A DNA stretch of 64,000 nt, from NCBI RefSeq assembly GCF_026151205.1, contig NC_087078.1, positions 7,206,675-7,270,674 on the forward strand, read 5' to 3'. The notes under the pieces are model-generated. The model did not search any database and was not told the DNA's origin. It worked only from the letters and a program-made list of their open reading frames with translations. Shown here one piece after another: positions 45,301 through 55,674 of this stretch (the first letter of the stretch is position 1; each line of letters starts with the position of its first letter). A program made the translations under genes and the position numbers. This DNA comes from Bolinopsis microptera (Eukaryota; Ctenophora; Tentaculata; Lobata; Bolinopsidae).

Positions 45301-48016
45301 CTTTTAAAGAACATAACGTCAATTTATAAATAATTTTACCGCCGTAGTTATTCTCTGCTTAACGATTCTATCTTATAGTTAGTTACCCAAGTATAAAACT
45401 ATATTATACAAAAAAATTTACGGCAAAGTTCGAAATTGCCCTGTTATAAGGAAAGGGAAAGGAAGCAGTTCTAACGAGCTCTTCTCAAATACAAGGATAT
45501 ATCTTGTGAACTTGGCTAGTATATATGAAACATTTGATATGGAGTTGTAGAGGGAGTTATGTGCCTCGCCGGGCTAAAGTAGTGGATGACCTTGCTGTAC
45601 GGCAAGTTAAACAAGGATCTGAAACTACTAGGTTCCGTACAGACTCAACTCTGCACCCGTGTCAATATGTTCATTATATGCAAGCCTCTTGATTTATAAT
45701 ATGGTCCGTATGATTTGACTGCTAATCTTTTAAGTATAGCTTAACAAACCCGGTTTATGGAACCGTAATTGCATGGAAAACCGTACACAAACAGTCACAA
45801 CAAGTGCCTCCAATTCTTTACGGTTTACCTTCATCATATCAAGATATTACAATGGTGTAACCTTATCGGACATACCTTATCGGACCTTATTTGGACGGAC
45901 ATTACTTGAACGCTGGAGGCCCTAGCGTTCATCTTAATGTCCGTCCAAGTTAAAGTCCGTTGAAATGTTTTCAAAAATTTTTTCATTTCGAACTTTTTGT
46001 CCAGAATATGACAACTTTGAGAACTTTATTGTGCCGTAAGTTAACGATGGAAAGGTTCTCCTTGGTCTGCCGGAGGCACAGAAAACTCTACTAGTATATG
46101 ATATTTTCAAGGGTCACTTGGCGGAAAAAAGTCAACGAAATTATGGCACTCAACAACATAGTTCATGAACTAGTCCCCGCCAACATGACAAACTTGTTCC
46201 AGCCTCTAGATATTACGGTAAATCGTGTTTCCAAGGACATTGTCCGACGTTGTTATAGTTCATATTACTCGGGGGCGGTCATGAAACAGTGCTAGGAAAG
46301 CTCCACGTGATGTTAAGGTTAACCTAAGTTGTCTAAGATAAAACCACTTCACGCCGAATGGCTTGTAACAGTTAACACTGAAATGCAGGACCGGGGTAGT
46401 TTGATAAAAAAGGTTTCCATAAAGCTAGAAATCACTGATGCTTTAAGCATGGACTATTTCATGCACGAAAACCCATTTGATGAAGATGATATGTGATATT
46501 AGACACTGATCATGTACACATATTTTAACATTTTTACTGCTCAATGACTGCTTTTCTTACTTACTGTATAAAAAATGGATTTAAAAATCATTTGCTGAAA
46601 TTTAAAAAACGTCAAAAAAATTGAAAAAATTCAGATTTTTGATGGTTTTGAATGCCTTCGAGCGTTCATATTAATATCCGTTCATAATTATGTCCGTTCA
46701 GGTAACTGTCACGGACATTTTCACGGACCAAATTTTTCACGGACATAATTATTCACGCTCATGACCGCCCAAAAATGTCCAAAAATTTGTGAACATTTTT
46801 TATTTGGTGATTTTTTTAATAAGTGTTTTACTCTTTTTTTTTTTGAGTTTTTCTGAACTGTAGAATGTGACTGAGGAGTTATTATATTTGTCCTAGTATA
46901 CTAATAAACTAATATAGTAATCGGCTACACACTTATCTACGTATAATGCATATGTAGGGACACACACACATTAAAATTAATAGAAATAATCACCGGACTT
47001 TATTATTCACGGGCCTTAATGCCACCGACATTATTTTCACGGACTTAATTATTCACGCTAAAGTAATGTCCGTGATAGTTATGACCGATAAGGTATGCAA
47101 ATAATACCATTATCAATTATGACGTCATTAAATTAAGGTTTTCAAGAATGAAACGTGATCTGTGAAGTTTATACCTAAAAGGGTGCATACAAGGTATACA
47201 TCATTTCCATGAGAGCAGTCACTGACTTCAAAATCATAACTGCAGGTGCCAAAATCTTTGTCGCTGTGACAGTCCAAGTTATCTAGCGTTATCCGGTAAT
47301 TGTTCTGCATGGTATGAAGGTATCCACTTCTCCAACTATCAGAGCCATAATATCCCATCCGTCTACAGACTGCATCAGCTGAATAGTCGTCAAACCGATT
47401 GTCTGTGTCACATACCGTCCCTCCGTTATAGAGAACCAAATAACTGACACCGTTCTTAGCCTGTACCGTGTTACCGCCAGTGTCTACCAGTCGGAACTGT
47501 CCTTCTGAAAATGTAAACCAATTAAAATCTGTATGTTAATTAAGACCCAATGTAATTTTCTTTGCGTTAAAATAATTATGAATTACCGTCGAAAAGATCG
47601 TGGTTTGTGATTACCTGGGAACCTCACTACCTCAAGCTTAAATGTTTATAGGCAAAGCGTTAAAATCTGGCTCAATAATCCTCGGTCCAATTCAGACAGA
47701 AGATCCAACTTGACAAATTTTGAAAATATAAACGAACTTTTTCGACACTTTCAACTTCATGGTCTTATCACTTATTCTACGGCTTCGTATGCACCCCTTC
47801 TACCATCTCGGCTACAGGGCCGTCAGACGTAGTACGGGCGTTGTGGAGGGGTTGCTCATTTGATCAATGAGATGAGGTCGGGCAACGTCTGACAAATCAC
47901 TTATTGTCACTTAATCTCACTCATGATTTCTTGTTCTAAGAAAACAAATAAACTACTCAGTACTCACCAACGCAGGTCACCAGAAGAACAATAATACCGA
48001 GTATTATCTTCACCAT
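30130..48016 (-). CDS. Large secreted SRCR - multi-immunoglobulin - CCP protein
   Basis: A minus-strand gene reconstructed exon by exon. Order: signal peptide (47968-48016), SRCR (47175-47504), nine tandem Ig exons (41688-45200), Ig (35278-35616), Ig (34872-35177), Ig split over 34544-34688 and 34306-34400, Ig split over 34001-34157 and 33609-33791, uncertain modules (32650-33331), Ig-like split over 32060-32176 and 31726-31941, an unassigned module (31076-31255, 30772-30883, start of 30522-30627), and CCP (end of 30522-30627, 30130-30306). Every module begins and ends in phase 1, the hallmark of exon-shuffled extracellular proteins; about 1,800 residues in all. No membrane segment before the stop, so it is predicted to be secreted. 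Such mixtures occur in invertebrate recognition and adhesion proteins; ligand unknown. One single-base break in 33609-33791. Confidence 0.8.
30522..30627 (-). CDS. Exon entering the CCP domain
   Basis: Phase 2 start, phase 0 end. Its end encodes CRPLTTPPNTVL, the first Cys and Pro-Asn-Thr of the sushi domain that is completed in 30130-30306. The first part (ITFETGLHYKTSKVKLAVKR) belongs to the preceding module. Confidence 0.8.
30772..30883 (-). CDS. Exon of an unassigned extracellular module
   Basis: Phase 1 start, phase 2 end, consistent with neighbours on both sides. Contains FSCDDGSYYFK. Together with 31076-31255 it makes a beta-rich module that I cannot name. Confidence 0.65.
31076..31255 (-). 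CDS. Exon of an unassigned extracellular module
   Basis: Open frame reading YKARIEMSGFEVTTDLITLK onward to a GTAAGT donor. The acceptor chosen (TTCCAG before TATACAAG) gives the required phase 1; the neighbouring CAG 14 bases upstream would hit a stop. No diagnostic motif. Confidence 0.6.
31726..32176 (-). CDS. Ig-like domain split over two exons (32060-32176 and 31726-31941)
   Basis: First exon carries the B-C strand region ending SSVTVTWQQKG with the core Trp; second carries the D-F region (NANLIIDKIKESDI, FFLVITKINV). Phases 1/1 and 1/1. The expected F-strand Cys is not evident, so this is a diverged Ig-like fold. Confidence 0.6.
32650..33331 (-). CDS. Candidate exons of uncertain structure (33331 leftward, 32884-32975, 32650-32777)
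   Basis: 32884-32975 and 32650-32777 join cleanly in phase 2 (KESIKFF then SSGSTPATVET, WYNYTINSGL). An exon ending at 33331 starts in phase 1 and is open to 33054, but its donor is unclear: GTTAGT and GTAGAA sites are candidates. In another phase 32884-32975 would read NSGKYNCKW, which resembles an Ig F strand, so alternative joining cannot be excluded. Confidence 0.4.
33609..33791 (-). CDS. Second half of an Ig domain, with a one-base frame break
   Basis: Starts with the core Trp (QWQLDSKI) in one frame and ends with SFTHSQDAVGNLQCIAMYS, a typical F strand, in another. Its length is 183, where 182 would keep phase 1 at both ends: one extra G in the GGCGGAC stretch near 33715-33725 explains it. 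Acceptor AAAG and donor G/GTTCGC are weak-to-fair. Confidence 0.65.
34001..34157 (-). CDS. First half of an Ig domain
   Basis: Phase 1 start, phase 2 end at a GTACGT donor. Encodes QSYDKLTVEGVSTSGR, then TSTVTCTVLNGLTYSN with the B-strand Cys. Completed by 33609-33791. Confidence 0.75.
34306..34688 (-). CDS. Ig domain split over two exons (34544-34688 and 34306-34400)
   Basis: First exon: GSNLTLTCRYFST and FSWTIDGKKC (B-strand Cys, C-strand Trp), ending phase 2. Second: TSTLTLSIDNSTDGVWGCSF (E-F strands with Cys), ending phase 1 at a weak GTGGTT donor. Extra cysteines (GGCR, KKCETRACK) suggest additional disulfides. Confidence 0.78.
34872..35177 (-). CDS. Ig domain, single exon
   Basis: 306 bases, phase 1-1. 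ATISCTVTGL, SIEWTTSSGI and LNETYMCLFTSN give the Cys-Trp-Cys core. Related to the array units (VTGLTK, SG.P) but clearly diverged; several N-x-S/T sequons. Confidence 0.85.
35278..35616 (-). CDS. Ig domain, single exon
   Basis: 339 bases, phase 1-1, CTCAG acceptor and GTAAGA donor. Core QTFTCTIGEL, NVVWKDPDG, FTYKCSVTSS. It is the next coding exon after the Ig array, across a 6.1-kb intron filled with repeats. Confidence 0.87.
37233..37252. promoter_or_regulatory. 20-bp palindrome with a CRE/ATF-type TGACGTCA core
   Basis: ACTTGATGACGTCATCAAGT reads the same on both strands and contains the full consensus cAMP-response element. It recurs at 38656-38675 and, at 18 bases, at 40207-40224, always at the same place in the repeat. 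Function is inferred from the motif only. Confidence 0.55.
40757..40813. repeat. Two adjacent perfect GC hairpins with TTC loops
   Basis: 40757-40771/40775-40789 is a 15-base perfect stem with loop TTC; 40795-40802/40806-40813 is an 8-base stem GTGCACGC with the same loop. They interrupt the third repeat's 3' flank and are far more GC-rich than their surroundings. Confidence 0.9.
41525..41575 (-). pseudogene. Remnant of a tenth Ig-array unit
   Basis: Minus strand reads the same intron end and exon start as the other units (ACGTTAAATCAGAAAACAAAG, coding VKSENKEVK), but the acceptor CAG has become CCG and similarity stops after about 45 exon bases, followed by a stop. It sits at the 3' end of the array where the repeat block begins. 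Confidence 0.75.
41688..41978 (-). CDS. Last (3'-most) intact Ig exon of the array
   Basis: Encodes a domain identical to that of 42504-42794, with TWRTITGPV, TSNLAVDG and LPNSSHSD. Its GTATGTTC donor is intact. The next downstream unit is the dead remnant at 41525-41575, so it must splice across 6 kb to 35616. Confidence 0.87.
44904..45200 (-). CDS. First (5'-most) Ig exon of the array
   Basis: The most diverged unit: it starts EVRVKSVNKEVK, six bases longer than the rest, and has AVYGTLVNED and LSYSSHSD where others have AVDG and LPDSSHSD. Its introns and frame are intact. It joins the SRCR exon in phase 1. Confidence 0.88.
45550..45660 (+). repeat. Diverged third copy of the 29.4-kb short element
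   Basis: Shares 'gttatgtgcct', 'gctgtacggcaagttaaaca' and 'ggttccgtacagac' with 29645-29760. Intronic. Confidence 0.5.
45871..47098. mobile_element. pogo/Tigger-like DNA transposon relic
   Basis: Ends are short inverted repeats (CATACCTTATCGG at 45871; its complement ending at 47098). Subterminal zones are rich in ACGGACATTATTCACG-type repeats (46660-46760 and 46990-47075). Inside is a decayed DDE transposase at 46100-46496. It lies in the intron between the SRCR exon and the Ig array of the host gene. Confidence 0.75.
46100..46496 (+). pseudogene. Decayed DDE transposase C-terminal part (pogo/Tigger type)
   Basis: Fragments in changing frames: DIFKGHLAEK, then VNEIMALNNIVHELVPANMT, NLFQPLDITVNRVSKDIVRR, then after stops IKPLHAEWLVTVNTEMQDRG and ALSMDYFMHENPFDEDDM, ending TGA at 46496. 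The VPANxTNxxQPLDxxVN block and the D in DIFKGH are typical of pogo-like DDE domains. A frameshift and in-frame stops make it dead. Confidence 0.8.
47175..47504 (-). CDS. SRCR domain exon
   Basis: 330 bases, phase 1-1, TTCAG acceptor and GTATAA donor. EGQFRLVDTGGNTV, LVLYNGGTVCDTDNRFDD, ADAVCRRMGYYGSD, ITLDNLDCHSDKDFGTCSYD, SDCSHGNDVYLVC match a whole scavenger receptor cysteine-rich domain, with at least six cysteines in the expected order. In the family this is a ligand-binding extracellular fold. Follows the signal peptide directly. Confidence 0.92.
47968..48016 (-). CDS. Signal-peptide exon, start of the SRCR-Ig-CCP protein
   Basis: ATG at 48016 encodes MVKIILGIIVLLVTCVG, a short basic start and a hydrophobic core, then a GTGAGT donor in phase 1. 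This is the classic first exon of a secreted or surface protein. Confidence 0.88.
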
Positions 48017-50330
48017 AAATTATAAACTGATGAGTAATATTTATTAAATAAGTTAGATAGCATATAATATTACTTTACGTTATTAAATTAGACCGATTTC
48101 GGCTCAAAATTATACGTCCACGTAAGGTCCCCCCAAATGATGTCCGATAAGGTTAACATTTCTTTAAGCGACAGTATTCACATTTGTCAACGAATTTATC
48201 TATTAAATAATATTATGAGTACCAAGATTATCAAAAGGTGGAACGAGCTTTGTTTCAATTTAAAAATGCACCTGTTACATTTGATCCGTGCGGACCCATC
48301 TATGACAATCTTATAAAGTTATAATTACTATTAAATAAAGCGTGTGACTGTTACTAGTTATTATTTAACTACTCAAAACAAATTACAACTTCAAAAACAC
48401 ACTGTTCGTTATATATCTTAACATTTAAGTTAACCAATTCGAGTGTGGCAATCCTCGAAACAAATCACAACGTACTCAAAAACTAAAAGATTTCTTTAAA
48501 TAAGTTTTTCAAGTTTGACGTGATGATACCTATTATCTATTCATCATTCTTTAGCTCCATTTAAACTCTTACAGCCTTCAAATTTTTATGATCGAAGCTG
48601 TTATTCAAAGCTGTATTGTTTAAAGATTCAGTCCTGTCGGTTTTTCATGTTACTGTCCACGAACATAATATGTTTGTTTACTCATTTCTGTGCGTCAACA
48701 ATTTCCATTCTTTCTGCCGAATCTTCGATTGTGGAGTAATTTTAAGTCGAGTATTATAAAAATTAAAAACGTCACGCTAATTGCAGCTGCAGGTAAAAAA
48801 TTTTGCAGTATTGACGCAGTTGCCAGTTAAATTTCACAGTTGTATTACGCTGTAATATATGATAAAAGAAAGTGTTTTTCTTGTGAACTAGTGGTTTGCA
48901 GAAGACAAACCGAACACAATTGATTCAGCTCTTCTAAAGAAATTTACTAGCCACACTCAAGCTCACTTAATAAACAACTTTTTGCAACTCATACTCAACG
49001 CCTGCAACAATGAATGAGAGGGAGGTAATCCTTAAAAAGTAATAATGGTACAATTATTTTGATGTTACCCTCGGCTGCTCAAATTCTGGCTGCCCGCCAC
49101 TAACATTATGAAAGCCTTTATCTCTGAGACGAAGGGCGTGTCCCTGCCTAAATCTGCTGCGAAGGACGTGTTAGAAACAACGCACAGGAAGATCAATTGC
49201 AGTTGTACCCCAGTGTATCCAGTATTTTAACAAGCAGTGGTTGGCAATGCTGTTAAATTCGCACTAAACGTATTATTCGAATTAAATTCGCGTACTTAAA
49301 AAAAATACGGAAACAGGAAATCACGTGCCCATATCAAAATGTTCACGAAAGTTTAAAGTTGGCTTTGTATGGTGGAATATTGCCAAAACATGTGCTTCCC
49401 GCAATACGTGCGTGGTTACTGGTTAGTGACTAGCCTGGCCATACTGACCAAGATCGCAAGGGGTTAAATTTAGGTCATACCCAAAGACGTTATGCAATGG
49501 AGTAAACTAACTTCTCTTAATATACTTGAAATTACTTTATTTCCTCTACAGTCTAGTCTGTTAATCGAGATTTGTAAGTTTGATCGATTTGAAGTATAAC
49601 GTCACAATTCACATATTCAACTAAATATTATAGATTCGAGAATGCTGTGTGTTCCCACTATCTAGCATTGCCGCATTTTTACCGAATTTTCCGCGCATTT
49701 TTTGGCGAATTTAACAGCCCTGAAAATTAAAACTTGAAGTTTTAAATTGGCGAATTATTCGCGTACTTTCTGAGAACACTAAATTAAAATAGTAAATACG
49801 CCCTACTTTTTGACCAAAATTTGGCGAATTTAACAGCCTGGGTGGTTGGTAAGGTCAACACTCTCCTACACAACACCTGACAAGAACAAAACTGCTCAAT
49901 CTTATGTTATATTGGAGATCAGATCTAATCAACCAATCCAAGATAGTATCCTAACATTCAGTAAAAACAGAGTTCAGGGAAGAACTGTACCTACAGAGTA
50001 CAGCTGCCATAACTAAGCAGATCCTAAACAGTCCACATTGGAAAACTTCGTTGACGTGTACGTGTTTTTTAACGTTGTACCTTTTTCCGGTGTTCACTTT
50101 CTCGACGTTGTACCACCTTTCTTTTATCTTTTAGCGTTATTTATCTATATTATATTTTAAACTTCATGACGAAATCCTACCGGCAACAGAAAGAAAAACA
50201 GAAAATTTACCAAAAATCCTTCTTCCTGACCAATTTCAGCTTGCAAATATAATGGAGTTGAAACCTGATCGCGAATTTTAGCAAGGTTGTACTAAAAAAG
50301 GGCAGAAATAGGACCATAATTTATTTCGGA
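48017..50330. other. Upstream region of the Ig gene, no gene seen
   Basis: AT-rich. Its promoter should lie at the left end, but no motif is convincing. A 'gatgtccgataaggtt' near 48137 resembles the pogo-like terminus. Confidence 0.4.
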
Positions 50331-50332
50331 CG

Positions 50333-50545
50333 CTGATCACGTGATATGACCGTATAAGGATTAAGGAAGTTAGTCTAATTTCTCGTTAGGGTTTCAGCAT
50401 ATGCTTTTGTTAAGGATTGGCGTTAGGGTTAGGGATGGGAATAGATAAGAGGTTTAGGGTTTTGAATAGTCGTTCAGGGCCAGCTAGAGAACGGGTTGAA
50501 GGAGTCACGTGACAGTCGAGTGTAGAGTGATTAATCATCATCCTT
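50333..50545 (+). repeat. Copy of the TTAGGG-bearing transposon family
   Basis: Matches 6826-7050 in order ('gaccgtataagga', 'gttagtctaatttctcgtta', degenerate TTAGGG, 'agtcacgtgacagtcgag', 'gattaatcatcatcc') and 15705-15900 inverted. It is the only member of this family right of the Ig gene. Confidence 0.85.
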
Positions 50546-50863
50546 TCATGTTACTGTCCACTGTTTATATCCATGCTTTTCATACAAGTTACAACAAAGC
50601 CTTCATTTTATGTACCTATAATCTATATGTATGTTTACTTTAATATGTTTGTTATTCTATAGTCTATACGGACTAATAGTACCGTATAGAGTTGTACGTG
50701 ATTTGAAACCAAATTCGAGTAGTGGTCCCGCGCATATGCATTAAGATTTAGCCATAAGTCATGAGTTCTAACACTTGGATTGAAGTTCGTTTTCTTAATT
50801 AAAACAATCCGCAATTTTCTGCGATACACTACAATCTGATTTTAAATATTGGAACTCTCCCAG

Positions 50864-50965
50864 AGACGAGACTCTAGCAACTTAAGCGATGCTCCTAACT
50901 GGATCTGGCTTGATGGAACTGATGCTGCTGAAGAAGGGGTCTGGACATGGGTCGACGGATCTCCT
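50864..50965 (+). CDS. Isolated C-type lectin-like exon
   Basis: 102 bases between a CCCAG acceptor and a GTAAGT donor, open throughout. Encodes PNWIWLDGTDAAEEGVWTW then VDGSP, the WIGLxD...G.W.WxDGS core of a C-type lectin fold. The flanking exons with the cysteines and the calcium-binding WND region are not seen within several kb, so it is either part of a gene with long introns or an orphan exon. Confidence 0.7.
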
Positions 50966-51381
50966 GTAAGTTCTGTACATTTTAAAGAGATCGAAGTCAC
51001 AAATAATAATATTCACATTTGTAAAAACCGAAGAAATTATGAGTATGACGGACATCAATAAAACATTTCCTCCATTTTTCAATAGTTTTTAGAAAATAAA
51101 ACAACCGTAAATATAAAAAAGGTCTTTTCCTTTATGAAATTGCTTAACTCGTAATATTAATAGTTTCAATAAAACATTTTTCAAAAAAGCTTTTTAATTT
51201 GAGTCCTCGACAGTGAAAATGATGGACGCTATAGTATTTCAGAGAAATGAACTCCAAAACAATATTGACATTCCACACTTGGAAATAATAAAAAGATACG
51301 AACAAAAGAGAAGTTCAGAAATAAATTTAATCCAACAAAGATGACTTCTCAAATTAGCTGTCATTATAATCCAGTGCATCA

Positions 51382-51894
51382 TTATCGGCTAATCATATTA
51401 ATACTGCTTCCCAAGTCAGATGTCATGTCTGTAAGATCTGCCTCTTTCCTGGCAACCACCATCAGAAACTCTGGTGACATTGAAAACTCTGTTTCTTCCT
51501 TGACCTTGTATTTTGAGGGAAGGAAAGGTTCACCTAGTAACTCTTTGTTGTATTCCTTCCAAAGTTCCTCATAATTCCTCTCCGTTTCAACTCTCACCAT
51601 CTTCAACATGAGAGATCTGAACCCTTTACTAGCCTCCATCTGTTCCTGTCTTCTAGAACTAGGGTTCAAGGAGCCGTTCACGGCAGACACAAGAGTAGCA
51701 AGCCCTCCCAAACCAGCAGCAGCGTATTGGCTGATTGGTAGAAGGGTGGCGATTGTAGTGAAGGCGGAGAGGAAAATGAGGGTTAAACTCAAGAAATTGT
51801 GAACCCCATCCCAATATTGAGCAACGTTGCCGTGAGATTCAGCTTTCGCTCGCGTCATTTCAATGAATGAACTCCAGTTATCTGCTATTCCCAT
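51382..51894 (-). CDS. Intronless 170-residue two-TM protein resembling SLATT effectors
   Basis: ATG at 51894, stop at 51382. N-terminal amphipathic helix, TM1 about residues 33-52 (LSLTLIFLSAFTTIATLL), a short turn, TM2 about 57-74 (AAAGLGGLATLVSAVNGSLN), then a charged helix (RRQEQMEASKGFRSLMLKMV) and a conserved-looking acidic/aromatic segment (NYEELWKEYNKELLGEP). This layout fits the SLATT family (SMODS- and SLOG-associating two-TM effectors), known best from bacterial nucleotide-signalling conflict systems and also found in fungi. The assignment rests on layout and residue pattern, not a search. No partner SMODS/SLOG gene is visible. The frame is intact with normal flanks, so a single-exon host gene or transferred gene is likely. 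Confidence 0.68.
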   Translation of the reverse strand: MGIADNWSSFIEMTRAKAESHGNVAQYWDGVHNFLSLTLIFLSAFTTIATLLPISQYAAAGLGGLATLVSAVNGSLNPSSRRQEQMEASKGFRSLMLKMVRVETERNYEELWKEYNKELLGEPFLPSKYKVKEETEFSMSPEFLMVVARKEADLTDMTSDLGSSINMISR

Positions 51895-52077
51895 TGTTAA
51901 TATTCTCTATTGGTAATGATGTTAATGTCGGAATGTCTAAATGAACAAGATCTTTTAGAATAAAAGTATGTTTAGGTGATAACAATTGAGCTCCGCATGA
52001 TATCAAGCTATCAAGGTTGAAACCCACAAATATTTAATTATACAAATTTAAATCTAATCAGAAAAGTCTGTTTTTCT

Positions 52078-52205
52078 TCTACTATGAGAACATGGCAACT
52101 GCAATTTGCATAATCATGCATAATGGGCTGACACTACAATGAACTGAGAATTTTAACGTTAAATAAAGGAGTTCTTGACAATGAACACTAGATGACGGCT
52201 TGGTT
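52078..52205 (+). repeat. Direct repeat upstream of the SLATT-like gene (second copy 54188-54312)
   Basis: About 125 bases with 'tttgcataatcatgcataat' and 'gggctgacact' are duplicated 2.1 kb further right. The first copy lies about 180 bases 5' of the minus-strand gene start; the second has no gene beside it. Confidence 0.8.
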
Positions 52206-52259
52206 TATTATATTTTAACTAAACAGACATGCTCAGATCTCCAGATACGACGGCTGTCA

Positions 52260-53240
52260 ATTAAACAATAGAAGTGGATCTTTGAAAATTGGCTGCTAAA
52301 AATTGAACAAAACTCCAAACTATATCGGTGTCACGCCAAGACGGTTATTGGGCACGAGGGCAGAGGATCAGGACACAAGGGCGGTAGACACAAGAGCGGA
52401 GGACACGAGTGACACTTGTGTCCTCCAGCTCCACCCTCGTGGTCCGGTTCCCGTCATTCGCCTTAATTTTAAATGTAAGCCCATTGTTGATCACAATGAA
52501 ACAGTTAACAGCCGTGTACTATCATGGAGCTATAATTGCGAGGTATAGAGAAGAGCTGATGCAAACAATGCTACCCTCTTAATTCTTAAGATTTATCACT
52601 CAGCCTCCTAAAATTTGGTCAAATTGACAATGTAACTCTAAAGATTGTCCAGTTCCCGTAGTAAATCACAGTGGATTTGGTTCAATCCTACAGAAAACCA
52701 TTTGCCAATTTTGTAATAAAACAAAAAAGTGGGAAACAAAAAATCATTAAATCGCTTTTTTATTGCGCCAAAATTGATTATTGTTATAAAAGAAAAAATT
52801 TGAATCTTGGCAAATGAATAACTGGTCAACTGTCAAGCTGGATCGCGATCCCTCGACAGACTGAAATGGAGTCACATGTTAGCTTATATTTATTTTAATA
52901 TTTATATTAAGACGCATGAAACTAACGGACTACGATGTATGGGGACTTGCCACCCCATGGCAACATAAAAATATATCGACTCTGCATTACACGTAACCAC
53001 ATAATGTATTGGATTATTATATTCTAAGGTTATAATATCGAATACTCTGCTCCGTCTGATTGTAGAACTTTCTATGAGGGTAATTCTATAGATTTATGCA
53101 TTTTTAATTTTTAGGAATCTTACTCTTAGCGAAAGAAGATAACCTTATATATTTGTTCTTTTGTTTATAGAACCCGTCCCCAATCTCGTATCGGAAAATG
53201 ACTAAACTCAGGTCTGAGTGTGAATAATAAATAGCCTTAT
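52260..53240. other. No gene recognised
   Basis: Contains a small GC-richer block (52340-52440) of 'ggacacaagggcg'/'gaggacacgagtg' repeats that gives a short Arg/Thr/Asp-rich open frame; a repeat effect. Confidence 0.4.
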
Positions 53241-53254
53241 ACTCTTATAATATA

Positions 53255-54085
<831 letters not shown>

Positions 54086-54312
54086 TGATTACCCTGTCAA
54101 ATAATCCTGAGAGTACATAATGGCTGCAAATTTGGCGAATTGTTTAATGGCCACTATCTGTACCGTCTAGAATGTTATCTTTATTGTATTTCTACTACGA
54201 GAACATAGCAAATGCATTTTGCATAATCATGCATAATGGGCTGACACTGTAACAATTAACTGAGAATAGTTAAAGTAAAATAAAGGAGCTCTTGACAGTA
54301 ACCACTGAACGA

Positions 54313-55660
54313 CGGAATCTTTCACTTGTTGAAATGCAAAACTTAAATTTCAAATGATGGATTATTACTATAGTTCCTCAACCTCAAATTAACATGTCCT
54401 AATACGATTCTATTAATACAAACTTTTCGTGTATAATGACGCATATGACGAATGATACTAATATTACACAAAGTATAAAGCAGCTAAAGTACTTATGTAG
54501 TTATGTCAATACGGCTTATGTTATATGTAGTCGGACACATACTCACATAGGATTAGGACAATGTCTTACTTGGTGAGGTTCTGTTACATAACACCTGTTT
54601 GGGAATCAAGTCTGAACTTAACTTACGCAAATGGGAATATAATTTAATTAATTAATTTAATAAAAATTATCAAGGGTTCTTTTAATCTCGCCACATTAAA
54701 AGAACCCATCAGAGAAACTTAATGTTACAACATTAGAAAATTCACCTTTGTATTCCGGCCGTATTTCTTTAATTGTGGGCGGCCGCTCAATTTTCTGATC
54801 CACAGTGTTTCGTATAACTTAATAATTCAGCTCATTTTCATCTCAAAATATTTGTAAATCTCCAATGGCAGGTTAACCTTTTAATATGTTCTCTTAGACA
54901 TATACTCTCCTAATCACCTCTGATGTAAGCTCTCCGAAATTGTTTCCATCCACCTTTTTGCAAAAAAGTAAAGGGAAAAAACGTAAAGATCGTTAGAAGT
55001 GGTAGGAAGTGAGGATGTAATTTAACGATAGTTGCTTTACTACATAAGATTAAGGTGATTGTTGTAATTACTATTAGGTATAATTCGGTGTTTATTGTCT
55101 ATGATGCTATAATGATATAATTAAGAATTGAGTTATCAATAATAAAAACAAAAGTCTGCAGCAGCATGAAAATGCATTATTTTTAATCTCTGATTAATAA
55201 TTTCTTTTACGAAGGATACAATAAGTCGATAACGAATGATCGATAGAGTAATGACGCTACAGTAAAGAGTGATAGAACTGTCAAAAAGTGAGCGTGACTG
55301 CTTTACTCAGCTGTCCGCCCAGAAGCCAGAACTATAAATGTTCACAGTTCACACTAGGTTCATATGAGCACATCCAATATCGCCGTTACTTTCAGTATAT
55401 GAGACAGTTAGTAGTTCTGATTCTAGGATTATAGCTTTTGAGTTAGCGAGCTTTGGTTCATCTTCTCGTAGTTTTATCGAGTATGTAGCCAGAGTGTGGT
55501 CGTACGATTACAAATGATAATACAAGTTTTTTTTTAAATGCATTATTTTGATAATCATCGCAAACACTAAATAAGGTTACAAGAATAACTTTTAAATGTT
55601 TTAAATAATTGCTAAGTAGCAACATTATACGATGCTTTACTCTGTGAATTATGTGGCAGA
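54313..55660. other. No gene recognised
   Basis: AT-rich; one hairpin 'gggttcttttaatctcgcca' with its complement at 54675-54706. Confidence 0.45.
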
Positions 55661-55674
55661 TCATTGTGGGGCTG

